From Gluconacetobacter liquefaciens (GTDB taxonomy: Bacteria; Pseudomonadota; Alphaproteobacteria; Acetobacterales; Acetobacteraceae), in the NCBI RefSeq assembly GCF_003350405.1, contig NZ_QQAW01000018.1, forward strand, positions 1-45,199: a stretch of 45,199 nucleotides of DNA. The letters run 5' to 3'. Under the pieces are notes generated by a model. The model was not told the DNA's origin, made no database searches, and saw nothing but the letters and a program-made list of their open reading frames with translations. Shown here piece by piece: positions 1 to 7,440 of the stretch. Every line of letters begins with the position of its first letter. Positions within the stretch are counted from its first letter, which is position 1. Position numbers and translations under genes: made by a program.

Positions 1-463
1 GCGTGTGCCCATCGCCCGTTTCCGGCCGCCACGCTTGCGGACCGACAGCCCCTCTTCGCGATAGAGCCGGAACAGCTTCTTGTGGTTCATCGCCACCCCC
101 TCCCGGTCGAGCCGGATCTGCAGTCGCCGGTAGCCAAATCGCCGTCGCTCCTGAGCCAGTTCGCGCAGCCGCCCGCGCACGGCAGCATCATCCGGGCGGC
201 GTGACGCATAGCGCCAAGTCTTCGGGTCCATACCGATCAGCCGGCTGGCCCGTCGCTGCGAATACTCTTTCTCCCGGATCGCCCAGGTCACGGCCTCCCG
301 CCGCAAACCGGGCGTTTGGCCTGCTGCCGTATTTCGACCGCCAGGTGTAGAACGTCGCATCGCTGATCCCGTGCTTGCGGCACAGATCGGCCGCCGACGC
401 ACCCGCCTGATGCTCCTTCAGGACCCCAATAATCTGGTCCTGCGTAAAACGTGATCTCTTCAT
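1..463 (-). pseudogene. IS3-family transposase orfA/orfB remnant with internal deletion
   Basis: OrfA starts at 463 with MKRSRFTQDQIIGVLKEHQ and carries the usual helix-turn-helix (AADLCRKHGISDATFYTWRSKYG). In intact relatives about 35-40 further residues of a leucine-zipper-like region follow, ending in a programmed frameshift into orfB. Here that stretch is missing: right after SKYG the sequence jumps to the start of orfB, readable in another frame as REAVTWAIREKEYSQRRASR and then RFGYRRLQIRLDREGVAMNH, typical of the N-terminal part of an IS3 DDE transposase (HTH_21 region). OrfB leaves the window at base 1. The deletion removes the frameshift site and the dimerisation segment, so this copy should be inactive whatever lies outside. 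Confidence 0.8.
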
Positions 464-524
464 TGTCTGTCTCCGGTTGGACAGACCTGACTCAAAAACG
501 AGGGCATTCCACGGGCTAGGGTCA
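1..524 (-). mobile_element. IS3-family insertion sequence, partial and decayed
   Basis: The element runs off the left edge of the window, so only its orfA end is seen. The likely outer end is at 524, where the minus strand begins with TGACCCTAGCCCGTGG; IS3-family ends begin with TG, and this lies about 60 bp before the orfA start, a normal distance. I cannot see the other end or a target-site duplication, so the boundary is inferred. The AT-richer DNA that follows (541-2617) suggests an accessory insertion site. Confidence 0.65.
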
Positions 525-749
525 ATATGCACCGAAAACCGGTTCGGTAGAAATGCTCTGGTTTATTATTTTCACGAACATTTTCACTTTTTTGAATGCA
601 TGCGTTTAAATGGGATCTGTTCTAGCTAATGTTATAAAAGTTTCTTTCTATTTCGATTTTTTATGAAATGTGGTGATACTGTATTGATATTCTTGGTTAC
701 CAGAAGAGCAACGCAGTACTCGGTTGGAGGCCATGGGTGGGCGTAGACA

Positions 750-1361
750 TCAACAGGACATATCATGTTTTTTTAAATAAGGGAGTATATTTCCGGAGTA
801 GGGATAGATTTCTTCGATTGGCAACATTTTTTGCGCGAGTCTGAATTCGGAATTCCTGACGAGTTCGTAGGTTGTCTTCGCCATTTCGGTTATGTCGGTA
901 ATTTTCTGAATCCATCTGTCAACGTATAGGGCGGCTGCATCTTTGCCTAGACCGACCTGTATTGAGCGATGATTTTGCGGCTCCGAAAGGAGATTTCTTT
1001 CAGGATCCCATTGGATTCGAACTGGGGAAGCCGCTTTCAATGCACGCCATTCGTCCTCACTTATCGAGGGTTCTCGATGAGTGCTGCAACTATGCTCCAA
1101 AGCCCAATCGAATCCTTCCCGAGTAATGTCGATCGCGAGAATTCGACTTTGGTCTGGATCTTTGAGTCCCCATCCTGCGCGATACATCATCCAAAGAAAA
1201 GAAGGCTTTATCCAAGTCATTCTTTCTCGCTTGAACGGCGGCGAGACAAACCTTCCATTAGCGAGGGCGGAGTCTGCGATCTGGTCATTGTATGCTTGGT
1301 ATATACGTATGGTCAGAGCGTCAAAGCTTGCACGTATCTGATAGGGTGGAATGTCTGTCAT
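750..1361 (-). CDS. DUF4291 domain-containing protein
   Basis: A 203-residue protein that matches the DUF4291 family along its length. The signature N-terminal stretch is present (IRASFDALTIRIYQAYNDQI, then RFVSPPFKRERMTWIKPSFL and WMMYRAGWG), followed by the IDITREGFDWALEHS block and an IQWDPERN motif. The biochemical role of this family is not established as far as I know. The predicted protein is soluble, with no signal peptide or membrane segment. It is the second gene of a two-gene leftward unit, starting 9 bp after the stop of the unknown gene at 1371-1889, and lies in AT-richer DNA next to a broken insertion sequence, which fits horizontal acquisition. The ribosome binding site is weak. 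Confidence 0.8.
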   Translation of the reverse strand: MTDIPPYQIRASFDALTIRIYQAYNDQIADSALANGRFVSPPFKRERMTWIKPSFLWMMYRAGWGLKDPDQSRILAIDITREGFDWALEHSCSTHREPSISEDEWRALKAASPVRIQWDPERNLLSEPQNHRSIQVGLGKDAAALYVDRWIQKITDITEMAKTTYELVRNSEFRLAQKMLPIEEIYPYSGNILPYLKKHDMSC

Positions 1362-1370
1362 TTTGAAAAC

Positions 1371-1889
1371 TTAACTCTTTATGTTGCAATGAGCATCATG
1401 CGGGCGGACGAATATCTGAACATCGGATTCCGTCGCGATGACAAAACTGAGATTTGTATCAGAAAACCCATAGGCTCGAATATCGCATACGTTATGTGTG
1501 CTTACGCACGCCGCTCTGCCGTCGGGATAAATCAGATCGACGTCTGGTTCGGGCCAAAGTGCATCCCTTTTACACAACGAAAATCCGTCAGATGTCGTGA
1601 CAGGAAGATGTCCTCCCCAAATGCCGGCTGTGGGAATTATCTCTCCAACCATGCAACCAAAACCGGACATCTTCAGACGACGGTAATGCTCAACACTTAC
1701 GAACTCGTCTTGTCCGACAGCAAGCCTTTCTCCAGTAATCGTATCGGTCAGAGTCACCTTGCTCGCGGAATGAATGAGTATGATGTCGCGGCCTTTGGCG
1801 TAGCCTACCTGGTAGAGTCCTCCCACCAGGACTGTACCCACCTTGAACCAAGGTTCAGGAAGATTCTGTATCAAATTGTTTTCAATCAT
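1371..1889 (-). CDS. hypothetical protein upstream of DUF4291 gene
   Basis: I do not recognise this 172-residue protein. It is soluble-looking, has no signal peptide or membrane helix, and is rich in beta-type segments (FKVGTVLVGGLYQVGYAKG, IILIHSASKVTLTDTITG, VDLIYPDGRAACVS). It contains three to four cysteines without an obvious metal-binding spacing. The ATG at 1889 is preferred over a TTG one codon earlier. The gene ends 9 bp before the DUF4291 gene, so the two are probably co-transcribed and may work together. Base composition is AT-richer than the rest of the window. Size and pairing would also fit a small defence, toxin or immunity partner, but nothing in the sequence proves that. Confidence 0.55.
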   Translation of the reverse strand: MIENNLIQNLPEPWFKVGTVLVGGLYQVGYAKGRDIILIHSASKVTLTDTITGERLAVGQDEFVSVEHYRRLKMSGFGCMVGEIIPTAGIWGGHLPVTTSDGFSLCKRDALWPEPDVDLIYPDGRAACVSTHNVCDIRAYGFSDTNLSFVIATESDVQIFVRPHDAHCNIKS

Positions 1890-1892
1890 CAA

Positions 1893-2585
1893 TATGTTGA
1901 TTTTATCTTTTGTTCTCTACAATTCAAAGCTCCACGGACCATACGATAGCAATCCACTGTCCCGATCGGCTTACTGCGTATGATTTGCGCTTTGTCCCAA
2001 AAGGACGCGATTTGTTTTATGGATCTGGACCGGGTTTCGGCTTTTTCATGTTTTCACCGTGTTGATTGGGCCTGCTGTATATGAACCTCTGGTCATTCAC
2101 TACGGACACATATGTTGGCGTCGAGAACAGGCGAAAGGATACCGATGCGGTTCCTCTGATATCTGACCAGGGCACTCTCTGCCAGAGATTTGAGCATTGC
2201 CTTCGCGATCTTGTCATCGGTCGCAGCCAAGGGAAGCAGGATATTCTTCGATGTCTGGTTCCGGCCAGCCTCCTCCCATAATTCATTCGCTTTTTGATAC
2301 CGGTATTTACTCCGATGCAGGGAGACTGGCCTTCTTCTTATAAGGACCATTCAAGTTGAACTTTGGGTGTTTGCAGGAGTTTCGTGCCCATACGCCTTAA
2401 GGATGCCGGCGCGTAATGCGTTATTTTGCATCGTTCCTTGCGTTAACAGGGCTTTTTTCGGTCCATCACGCTGGAACGTAATTCCATTCAGATTTTCACT
2501 TGTCGAAGAGCAGGGCAACGTTGATGTATTCTGGATTTTTCCGCCGATGTCATGTGTTGTCTTAAAACGAATAAAAGTCTTTTTG
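1893..2585. other. AT-richer stretch without a convincing gene
   Basis: About 700 bp between the accessory pair and the acyltransferase operon. The best open frame is 2093-2350 on the minus strand (85 codons, including KANELWEEAGRNQTSKNIL and LVRYQRNRIGILSPVLD); it has normal amino acid content but no ribosome binding site or family I recognise, and could be the tail of a decayed gene. Frames on the plus strand here look random. I see no RNA gene. The stretch probably marks the right edge of the acquired patch. Confidence 0.4.
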
Positions 2586-2609
2586 CTTCTTTTTCTTCAA
2601 AAAAAGAAG
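2586..2609 (-). terminator. Hairpin terminator of the acyltransferase operon; half copy of a repeat
   Basis: CTTCTTTTT (2586-2594) pairs with AAAAAGAAG (2601-2609) across a six-base loop, 9 bp past the stop of the leftward acyltransferase gene. Continuing leftward, the minus strand reads CAAAAAGACTTTTAT. The same hairpin plus flank (AGTCTTTTTGCTTCTTTTTC) occurs in reverse orientation at 36448-36481 after ychF, so this is half of a repeated element that also acts as a terminator. Confidence 0.6.
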
Positions 2610-2617
2610 AGACTTCG

Positions 2618-3775
2618 TCAGTCCTCGCCCGCAGCGCGATAGGGCGATTGTGCGTCCAGTTCCGCCATTTCTTGCAGCATGGCTTCGCGTTCATGAACCA
2701 CGAATTCGGCAACCGCGCGGTGCAGGCCGGGGTGGGTGATCCAGTGGGCGGAATAGGTTGGGGTGGGGCGGTAGCCGCGCTGGATCTTGTGCTGGCCCTG
2801 CGCCCCGGCTTCGACCCGGCGCAGGCCGTGGGCGATGGCGAAATCGATCGCGCGGTAATAGCAGAGTTCGAAATGCAGGAACGGATAGTCGCCGTCGCAG
2901 CCCCAGTTGCGGCCGTAGAGCGTGTCGGTGCCCATCAGGTTGAGTGCGCCCGCCACGGGCGTGCCGTCCCGTTCGGCCAGCATCAGCACCACCCGGTCGC
3001 CCAGCCGTTGGGACAGCAGGGGGAAGAATTCGGGCGTGAGGTAGGCGCTGCCCCATTTGCGATCGACGGTGGCGGTGTAGAATCGGTAGAAATGCGCCCA
3101 GAGATCGGGCGTGATCGCGCGGCCCTGCAAGGTGCGGAAGGTGAGGCCGCACTGATTGGCGTCCCGCCGCTCGCGCTTCAGGACCTTGCGCTTGCGCGAG
3201 GCGAGGGTGGCCAGGAAATCGTCGAAGCTGGCGTAGCCGGCATTGTCCCAGTGGAACTGGACGCCCAGCCGTTGCAGCCAGCCGGCTTCGCCCAGCAGCG
3301 TATAGTCGTCCTCGGTGCAGAAGGTGACGTGGACCGAGGAGACGCCCAACTCGGTGGCGGCCTGACGCAGGGCGCCGGCGAGTGCCTGGCGCAGGCCGGG
3401 CCGGTCCGCCGCGTCGTCGCGCACCAGCAGGCGTGGGCCCGGCACCGGGGAGAAGGGGACCGCGACCTGCAATTTGGGATAGTAGTCGCCGCCAGCCTGT
3501 TCGAACGCGCGAGCCCAGCTCTGGTCGAAGACATATTCGCCGTAGGAATGCGACTTGGCGTACATCGGCGCCGCCGCCAGCAGGCGGCCGGTGGGGTCGC
3601 GGATGGCGGCGTGCTGCGGCAGCCAGCCGGTGCGCGGGCCGGTCGATCCGCTGTCTTCCAGCGCCGAGAGAAAGGCGTGGCTGACGAACGGATTGTCCGG
3701 GCCGGCGCAGGCATCCCACTCCGTCGCCGGGATGTCGGCGATGGCGGGATGCAGGCTCAGGGTCAGGGCGGTCAT
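2618..3775 (-). CDS. FemAB-like GNAT N-acyltransferase (DUF482 family)
   Basis: A 385-residue cytoplasmic protein of the DUF482/FemAB_like family, which has the duplicated GNAT fold seen in peptidyl transferases that act on cell-wall precursors; members are often annotated as peptidoglycan biosynthesis proteins, but the substrate is not established. Seen here: the N-terminal block WDACAGPDNPFVSHAFLSAL, the YAKSHSYGEYVFDQSWARAF motif, HFYRFYTATVDRKWGSAYLT in the centre and the GALNLMGTDTLYGRNWGC plus HFELCYYRAIDFAIAHGL C-terminal blocks, all in family order and at normal length. It is the last gene of a leftward operon (17 bp after ridA), followed by a hairpin terminator. Confidence 0.85.
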   Translation of the reverse strand: MTALTLSLHPAIADIPATEWDACAGPDNPFVSHAFLSALEDSGSTGPRTGWLPQHAAIRDPTGRLLAAAPMYAKSHSYGEYVFDQSWARAFEQAGGDYYPKLQVAVPFSPVPGPRLLVRDDAADRPGLRQALAGALRQAATELGVSSVHVTFCTEDDYTLLGEAGWLQRLGVQFHWDNAGYASFDDFLATLASRKRKVLKRERRDANQCGLTFRTLQGRAITPDLWAHFYRFYTATVDRKWGSAYLTPEFFPLLSQRLGDRVVLMLAERDGTPVAGALNLMGTDTLYGRNWGCDGDYPFLHFELCYYRAIDFAIAHGLRRVEAGAQGQHKIQRGYRPTPTYSAHWITHPGLHRAVAEFVVHEREAMLQEMAELDAQSPYRAAGED

Positions 3776-3792
3776 GATCGGGCCGCCGCCGG

Positions 3793-4257
3793 TCAGGCGA
3801 TCTCGAACAGGCCTTCGACCTCGACAGCGGCGTCGAGCGGCAGGGACGGGACGCCGATGGTGGAGCGGGCGTGCCGCCCGGCCTCGCCGAAGATCGCGAC
3901 CGCGAGATCGGACGCGCCGTTCATGACCGCGGCATGCTGGGTGAAGCTGGGGACGCAGGAGATGAAGCCGCCCAGACGGACCACGCGGCGGACCCGCGAG
4001 AGGTCGCCCACTGCGGCGCGGACCTGGGCGATGACGTTGATCATGGCGTAGCGGGCGGCCTCAACCCCGACTTCGACCGCGACGTCGGCGCCGAGCTTGC
4101 CGGTGGCGAACAGCTTGCCGTCGAGCAGAGGCAACTGGCCGGAGACGACCAGCAGAGAGCCGCTGAGGACGCTGGCGACATAGGTGGCGACGGGGGCAGG
4201 GGGCACGGGCAGGATGATGCCGTGCCGGTCCAGGCGGGTTTCGGGGGTGTCGGTCAT
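3793..4257 (-). CDS. RidA family protein (reactive intermediate deaminase)
   Basis: A 154-residue member of the YjgF/YER057c/UK114 superfamily, in the longer subgroup of about 150 residues. RidA proteins hydrolyse reactive enamine/imine intermediates such as 2-aminoacrylate released by PLP enzymes, protecting cellular targets. Conserved features are LVVSGQLPL early on, the central VRLGGFISCVPSFTQHAAVM, the arginine expected to bind the substrate carboxylate in HARSTIGVPSLP, and the closing AAVEVEGLFEIA. It sits between the TSCPD-protein gene (38 bp upstream) and the acyltransferase gene (17 bp downstream), on the same strand. A second, shorter RidA lies at 40890-41240. The family is clear; the substrate is not. 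Confidence 0.88.
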   Translation of the reverse strand: MTDTPETRLDRHGIILPVPPAPVATYVASVLSGSLLVVSGQLPLLDGKLFATGKLGADVAVEVGVEAARYAMINVIAQVRAAVGDLSRVRRVVRLGGFISCVPSFTQHAAVMNGASDLAVAIFGEAGRHARSTIGVPSLPLDAAVEVEGLFEIA

Positions 4258-4295
4258 GAACGGGGCTCCTTGTCCGAAACGGGCAGGCGCGGCGC

Positions 4296-5864
4296 TTAGC
4301 CGACCAGGCGAAGTTTGCCGCGCCGGGTGGTATTGTCCCCTTTTGTCTCGGGGAAATCCAGCGGCAGCATCGGAGACGGGGTGTCGGTCAGGTCGTCCTG
4401 ATGCGGTGCGTCGGGTAGCTTGTGGCCCAGATAGGCATCCGACAAGGCCCTGAACGCATAATCCAGCATGGAGGTCGCATAGGAGGCGACCGGATCGCCC
4501 TCCACCGTGCCGGCGGGGCCGAAGCGGGTATAGGCGAAGGCGTCCACGTAATCGTTCAGCGGCGCGCCATATTGCAGGCCGATGCTGACGGCCTGGCCCA
4601 GCGCGTCGAGCAGGCCGCGCGTCATCGGCCCCTCGCGGGCCGGAGTGATGGTGACCTCGCCCAGCGAGCCGTCTTCATATTCCGCCGTGCGGAGGAACAG
4701 GCGGTGGCCGCCGACGCTGGCCTTCTGCGTGAAGCCGCCATGGCGGGCCGGCAGGTGCCGCCTGACGCCGCGATCCAGCGCCAGCCGGGCGCGCAGGGTG
4801 GGCATGGACGAAGGATCCGGGCGGGCGGGCATGCGGTCGACGAAGCCGGCCAGCGCGCGGTGCATCGCCTTGTGGGCCTCGATATCCGGCAGGGGCAGGA
4901 CGCTTTCGCCCGCCAGGGCGGCGGCGAAGGCGGCCTCGGGCGTCAGGCCGCGTGCCGTCAGGCGGGAAAGGGTGCTGGCGGCCAGCCGGCCGTCCGGCCG
5001 GAGCGGCGAGAAGATGGGAGCGAGGCCGCAGGCTTCCACCCCCAGCAGGGCGTCGATCGGGCCGGGCGCGGAAAAGCCGGTTTCGATGCGGGGCAGGGGG
5101 GTGTCGGTTTCGACCGCCGCGTCACGCCAGACGGCGCGCGCGGTTTCGGCGAGGCCGGGCACCGTGCTGCGCGCGGGGGGGAGCAGCAGGGTGTCCGCCC
5201 CGCATCCCGCATGGGCGACCGAGGTGGCCAGCGACGCCAGGCTACAGGCCACGTCGCGGCCGGCGTCGCTGTCGTAATCCAGCCCCAGCGCCGCCAGGCA
5301 GGCATCGAGATTGGTCATCAGCAGGTCGCCGGCGATCGGCGGCGGCTCGGGCGGCGGGGCCTCGGGCCGGGCCTTGCGCCCGCGTGGTGCCGGGGGGGGC
5401 GGCGCCAGGTCGGGGAAGGGCAGTTCGCCGTTGCGCAGCGCCGCCTTGCGTTCGGTCACGTCGCGCAGGACCTGGCAGAGCAGGCGCAGGGCGGCGACGA
5501 AATCCTCGGCCAGGAAGCCGCTGCCGGGCTGCACGAAGGCCGCCAGATTGACGATGAAGCCCGGCCGCCGGTCGTGCTGGCCGGTCCACAGGGACTCGGT
5601 CGGGGCCGCCTGGCGCAGCATCAGCAGGCACGAGAGCGAGCGCGCCTGCGTGGCCAGAGAGCCCACGGCCACGTCGTCTACCCAGCGTGCCGCTTCGGTC
5701 GCCAGACGGGCGGCCCCCCGGCCGGACGCGAGGCGCGCCAGGGCTGCCGCCGCCTCGTCATCCCAATCGGCGGGGAGGGTGACGGCGCGGAGAGCGTCGT
5801 CCGGGTCCGCGGCGGCCTGCGTGGTACGCATGCGCACGCCGTTCCAGTGGCTTCGGGCTGTCAT
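4296..5864 (-). CDS. TSCPD domain protein, stand-alone B12-dependent ribonucleotide reductase-like
   Basis: This 522-residue protein resembles the C-terminal part of class II (B12-dependent) ribonucleotide reductases rather than a whole enzyme, which would be roughly twice as long. The best match is near the C-terminus: RHGGFTQKASVGGHRLFLRT, EYEDGSLGEVTITPAREG, ALGQAVSIGLQYGAPLNDYV and YATSMLDYAFRALSDAYLG, the TSCPD signature found at the end of NrdJ. The start is placed at the ATG at 5864 (MTARSHWNGVRMR), because RSHWNGVRMR matches the N-terminal motif of NrdJ-type proteins; an open frame continues upstream but is unlikely to be translated. A proline/alanine-rich linker (with an 8-G run at 5392-5399) splits the protein. 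It leads an operon with ridA and the acyltransferase. NrdR-like boxes lie directly upstream. Function is unknown; an accessory or regulatory role in nucleotide reduction is inference. Confidence 0.75.
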   Translation of the reverse strand: MTARSHWNGVRMRTTQAAADPDDALRAVTLPADWDDEAAAALARLASGRGAARLATEAARWVDDVAVGSLATQARSLSCLLMLRQAAPTESLWTGQHDRRPGFIVNLAAFVQPGSGFLAEDFVAALRLLCQVLRDVTERKAALRNGELPFPDLAPPPPAPRGRKARPEAPPPEPPPIAGDLLMTNLDACLAALGLDYDSDAGRDVACSLASLATSVAHAGCGADTLLLPPARSTVPGLAETARAVWRDAAVETDTPLPRIETGFSAPGPIDALLGVEACGLAPIFSPLRPDGRLAASTLSRLTARGLTPEAAFAAALAGESVLPLPDIEAHKAMHRALAGFVDRMPARPDPSSMPTLRARLALDRGVRRHLPARHGGFTQKASVGGHRLFLRTAEYEDGSLGEVTITPAREGPMTRGLLDALGQAVSIGLQYGAPLNDYVDAFAYTRFGPAGTVEGDPVASYATSMLDYAFRALSDAYLGHKLPDAPHQDDLTDTPSPMLPLDFPETKGDNTTRRGKLRLVG

Positions 5865-5899
5865 GGCATTCACTCTAGGCCCGCTTCGTGACGGGGCGG

Positions 5900-5948
5900 A
5901 AGCCGTATATGGTGGGTCCCAGACTATACAGACCACTGTATATTGTGG
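5900..5948 (-). promoter_or_regulatory. Tandem NrdR-box-like operator sites
   Basis: Two similar sites sit in the divergent promoter region, 36-84 bp upstream of the TSCPD gene. Box 2 (5933-5948, CCACTGTATATTGTGG) matches 13 of 16 positions of the published NrdR consensus acaCwAtATaTwGtgt; box 1 (5900-5915, AAGCCGTATATGGTGG) matches 10 of 16. They share the core C-n-GTATAT-n-GTGG and are spaced 33 bp apart, about three helical turns, as is usual for paired NrdR boxes. A perfect 7-bp dyad (TATACAG, 4-bp gap, CTGTATA, 5925-5942) overlaps box 2. NrdR is the ATP/dATP-sensing repressor of ribonucleotide reductase genes. Confidence 0.6.
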
Positions 5949-6051
5949 ATATGGGGGATAAGTTCGCGGTTTCCGGATCCCGGAGTTGTGATCGGGCGAG
6001 TCCCGCCCCGCCGGGTGGACCGGCTGCCGGAAAGAGGGTTATCCTCGGGGC

Positions 6052-6420
6052 ATGGCAAATCTCGGCACCCGCATCTACACCAGATTCAAGGGTCGGCTGG
6101 TCGGCAAGGATGCCGATGGCCGGTGCTACTACGAGGCGCGTACCGCGAATCGTACCGGTGGCGGCCTGACGCGGCATGAGCGCTGGGTCATCTATCACAA
6201 GGGCGAGGATGCCTCGGTCGTGCCGCCCGAATGGTGGGGATGGCTGCACCATGTCGATGACGCGCCCATGCCCGAGAGCGCGCGCCAGCCGTGGCAGATC
6301 CCGTATCCGGGCAACCGGACCGGGACGGTGGATGCCTATCATCCGCCCGGAAGCGATTATCGCGGTGGCCGTCGTGCGGCCTCGACCAGCGATTACGAAG
6401 CCTGGATTCCCGAAGGGTGA
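6052..6420 (+). CDS. NADH:ubiquinone oxidoreductase subunit NDUFA12
   Basis: A 122-residue homologue of the supernumerary complex I subunit NDUFA12 (B17.2), which in Alphaproteobacteria and mitochondria attaches to the peripheral arm of NADH dehydrogenase on the cytoplasmic side. Diagnostic segments are MANLGTRIYTRFKGRLVGKD at the N-terminus, then RWVIYHKGEDASVVPPEWWGW, the LHHVDDAPM block and the PYPGNRTGTVDAYHPPGSDY stretch near the C-terminus. Length is normal. It is followed by mlaD and a DUF2155 gene, an order common in alphaproteobacterial genomes, although the 217-bp gap to mlaD suggests a separate promoter. It also marks the host as alphaproteobacterial. Confidence 0.93.
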   Translation: MANLGTRIYTRFKGRLVGKDADGRCYYEARTANRTGGGLTRHERWVIYHKGEDASVVPPEWWGWLHHVDDAPMPESARQPWQIPYPGNRTGTVDAYHPPGSDYRGGRRAASTSDYEAWIPEG

Positions 6421-6637
6421 AACGGCGGGCGGAACCTGTTAAGGTCCGCCCTGATGCTGCCTGAATGCTGTGGATGCTGAGTCGCGCGCGGCTTGGATCG
6501 GCAGCGGCCTGCGTGTGTCTTTGGGGATCGGAGCGGCCTTGCGGGCCGTGTGCCGGGGCCTGGAGGCCGGCGGAGGCTTGTCGGCGGTGGCCGTTTTTAC
6601 GCAGTCTCCGTGCTGTGAATTGGGGAACAGAGTCAGA

Positions 6638-7219
6638 ATGGTCAGTGCGGTTGCAGGCCGGGTGAGCCGGAGTTCGGCCGAACTCGCCGCCGGGTGCGGG
6701 GTTCTTGTACTGCTGGGCGGGCTTCTGGCCCTGGCGGTGGTCGACAAGGGGCGGCGGCATGAAACCGGCTATCGGCTGCATGCATCCTTTGCCCATATCG
6801 ACGGGTTGTCGGTCGGGTCGGATGTGCGGCTGGCCGGGGTGACGGTGGGGCAGGTGGTCGATGAGCGCGTCGATCCGTCCAGCTTCAAGGCGCAGGTGAC
6901 CTTTACCGTGCGCCCCGATGTGCAGTTGCCGACCGATAGTGCGGCCATCATCACCAGCGACAGCCTGCTGGGCGGCAAATATGTCGCCCTGTCGCCGGGG
7001 GCCGACAATGCGATGCTGAAGCCCGGTGGCGCGATTACCGAGACCCAGGGGGCGATCAGCCTGGAGCAGTTGCTCAGCCGCTTCATCTTCTCGGTGACGG
7101 ATACGATGACCAAGGCCAACCAGCAGCGCGCGAACCAGGGAACGGCGCCCCAGGGAGCGGCGACTCCGGACAATGGACAGGCCCCGGCAGGGCATACCGG
7201 GGGCGGCGACCAGCCATGA
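6638..7219 (+). CDS. mlaD: Outer membrane lipid asymmetry maintenance protein MlaD
   Basis: A 193-residue MCE-domain protein of the MlaD type, the periplasmic substrate-binding part of the Mla phospholipid transporter between outer and inner membrane. The ATG at 6638 is chosen because GGGGAACAG precedes it and because it places a single membrane anchor directly after the start (VLVLLGGLLALAVV). The MCE domain follows: GYRLHASFAHIDGLSVGSDV, RLAGVTVGQVV, then SDSLLGGKYVALSPGAD, and the C-terminal helix SLEQLLSRFIFSVTD. The tail is glutamine/glycine-rich and low-complexity. The gene overlaps the next small gene by 4 bp. No mlaE or mlaF is in the window, so those lie elsewhere. Confidence 0.9.
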   Translation: MVSAVAGRVSRSSAELAAGCGVLVLLGGLLALAVVDKGRRHETGYRLHASFAHIDGLSVGSDVRLAGVTVGQVVDERVDPSSFKAQVTFTVRPDVQLPTDSAAIITSDSLLGGKYVALSPGADNAMLKPGGAITETQGAISLEQLLSRFIFSVTDTMTKANQQRANQGTAPQGAATPDNGQAPAGHTGGGDQP

Positions 7220-7440
7220 GCGGGGCCGCGCTTCCGCCGCCGCCCGCGATCTGGCAGCAGTCCGATGGCACGCCGGTTTCGTGCCAGGACAAGGTCCGGG
7301 TGCTGAACGAGAATTATGCCGAGCTTTGCGAGGTCATGCGGGACACGTTCGAGGACGCGGTGCTGATCGGTGTTGACGAGGACGGCATGCGGCGGTTGAT
7401 CGCGGAGGTCGCGGCCGCGCTGCGAAGCCCGAGATCGTGA
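7216..7440 (+). CDS. Small hypothetical protein between mlaD and DUF2155
   Basis: A 74-residue acidic protein (IWQQSDGTPVSCQDKVRVLN, ENYAELCEVMRDTFEDAVL) with no signal or membrane segment; mostly helical by eye. Its ATG overlaps the mlaD stop (ATGA), and its TGA overlaps the GTG start of the next gene (GTGA), so it appears translationally coupled on both sides. That packing is the main reason to believe it is real. I recognise no named domain. It may be a small conserved protein of acetic acid bacteria, but that needs a database search. Confidence 0.7.
   Translation: MSGAALPPPPAIWQQSDGTPVSCQDKVRVLNENYAELCEVMRDTFEDAVLIGVDEDGMRRLIAEVAAALRSPRS

Noticed and set aside
969-1949. 326-codon plus-strand frame opposite the DUF4291 pair
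   Set aside because: The minus strand encodes a clear DUF4291 protein; the plus translation is irregular, without a family or ribosome site.
4422-5891. 489-codon plus-strand frame opposite the TSCPD gene
   Set aside because: Low-complexity GRQA-rich translation; the minus-strand gene has the TSCPD signature.
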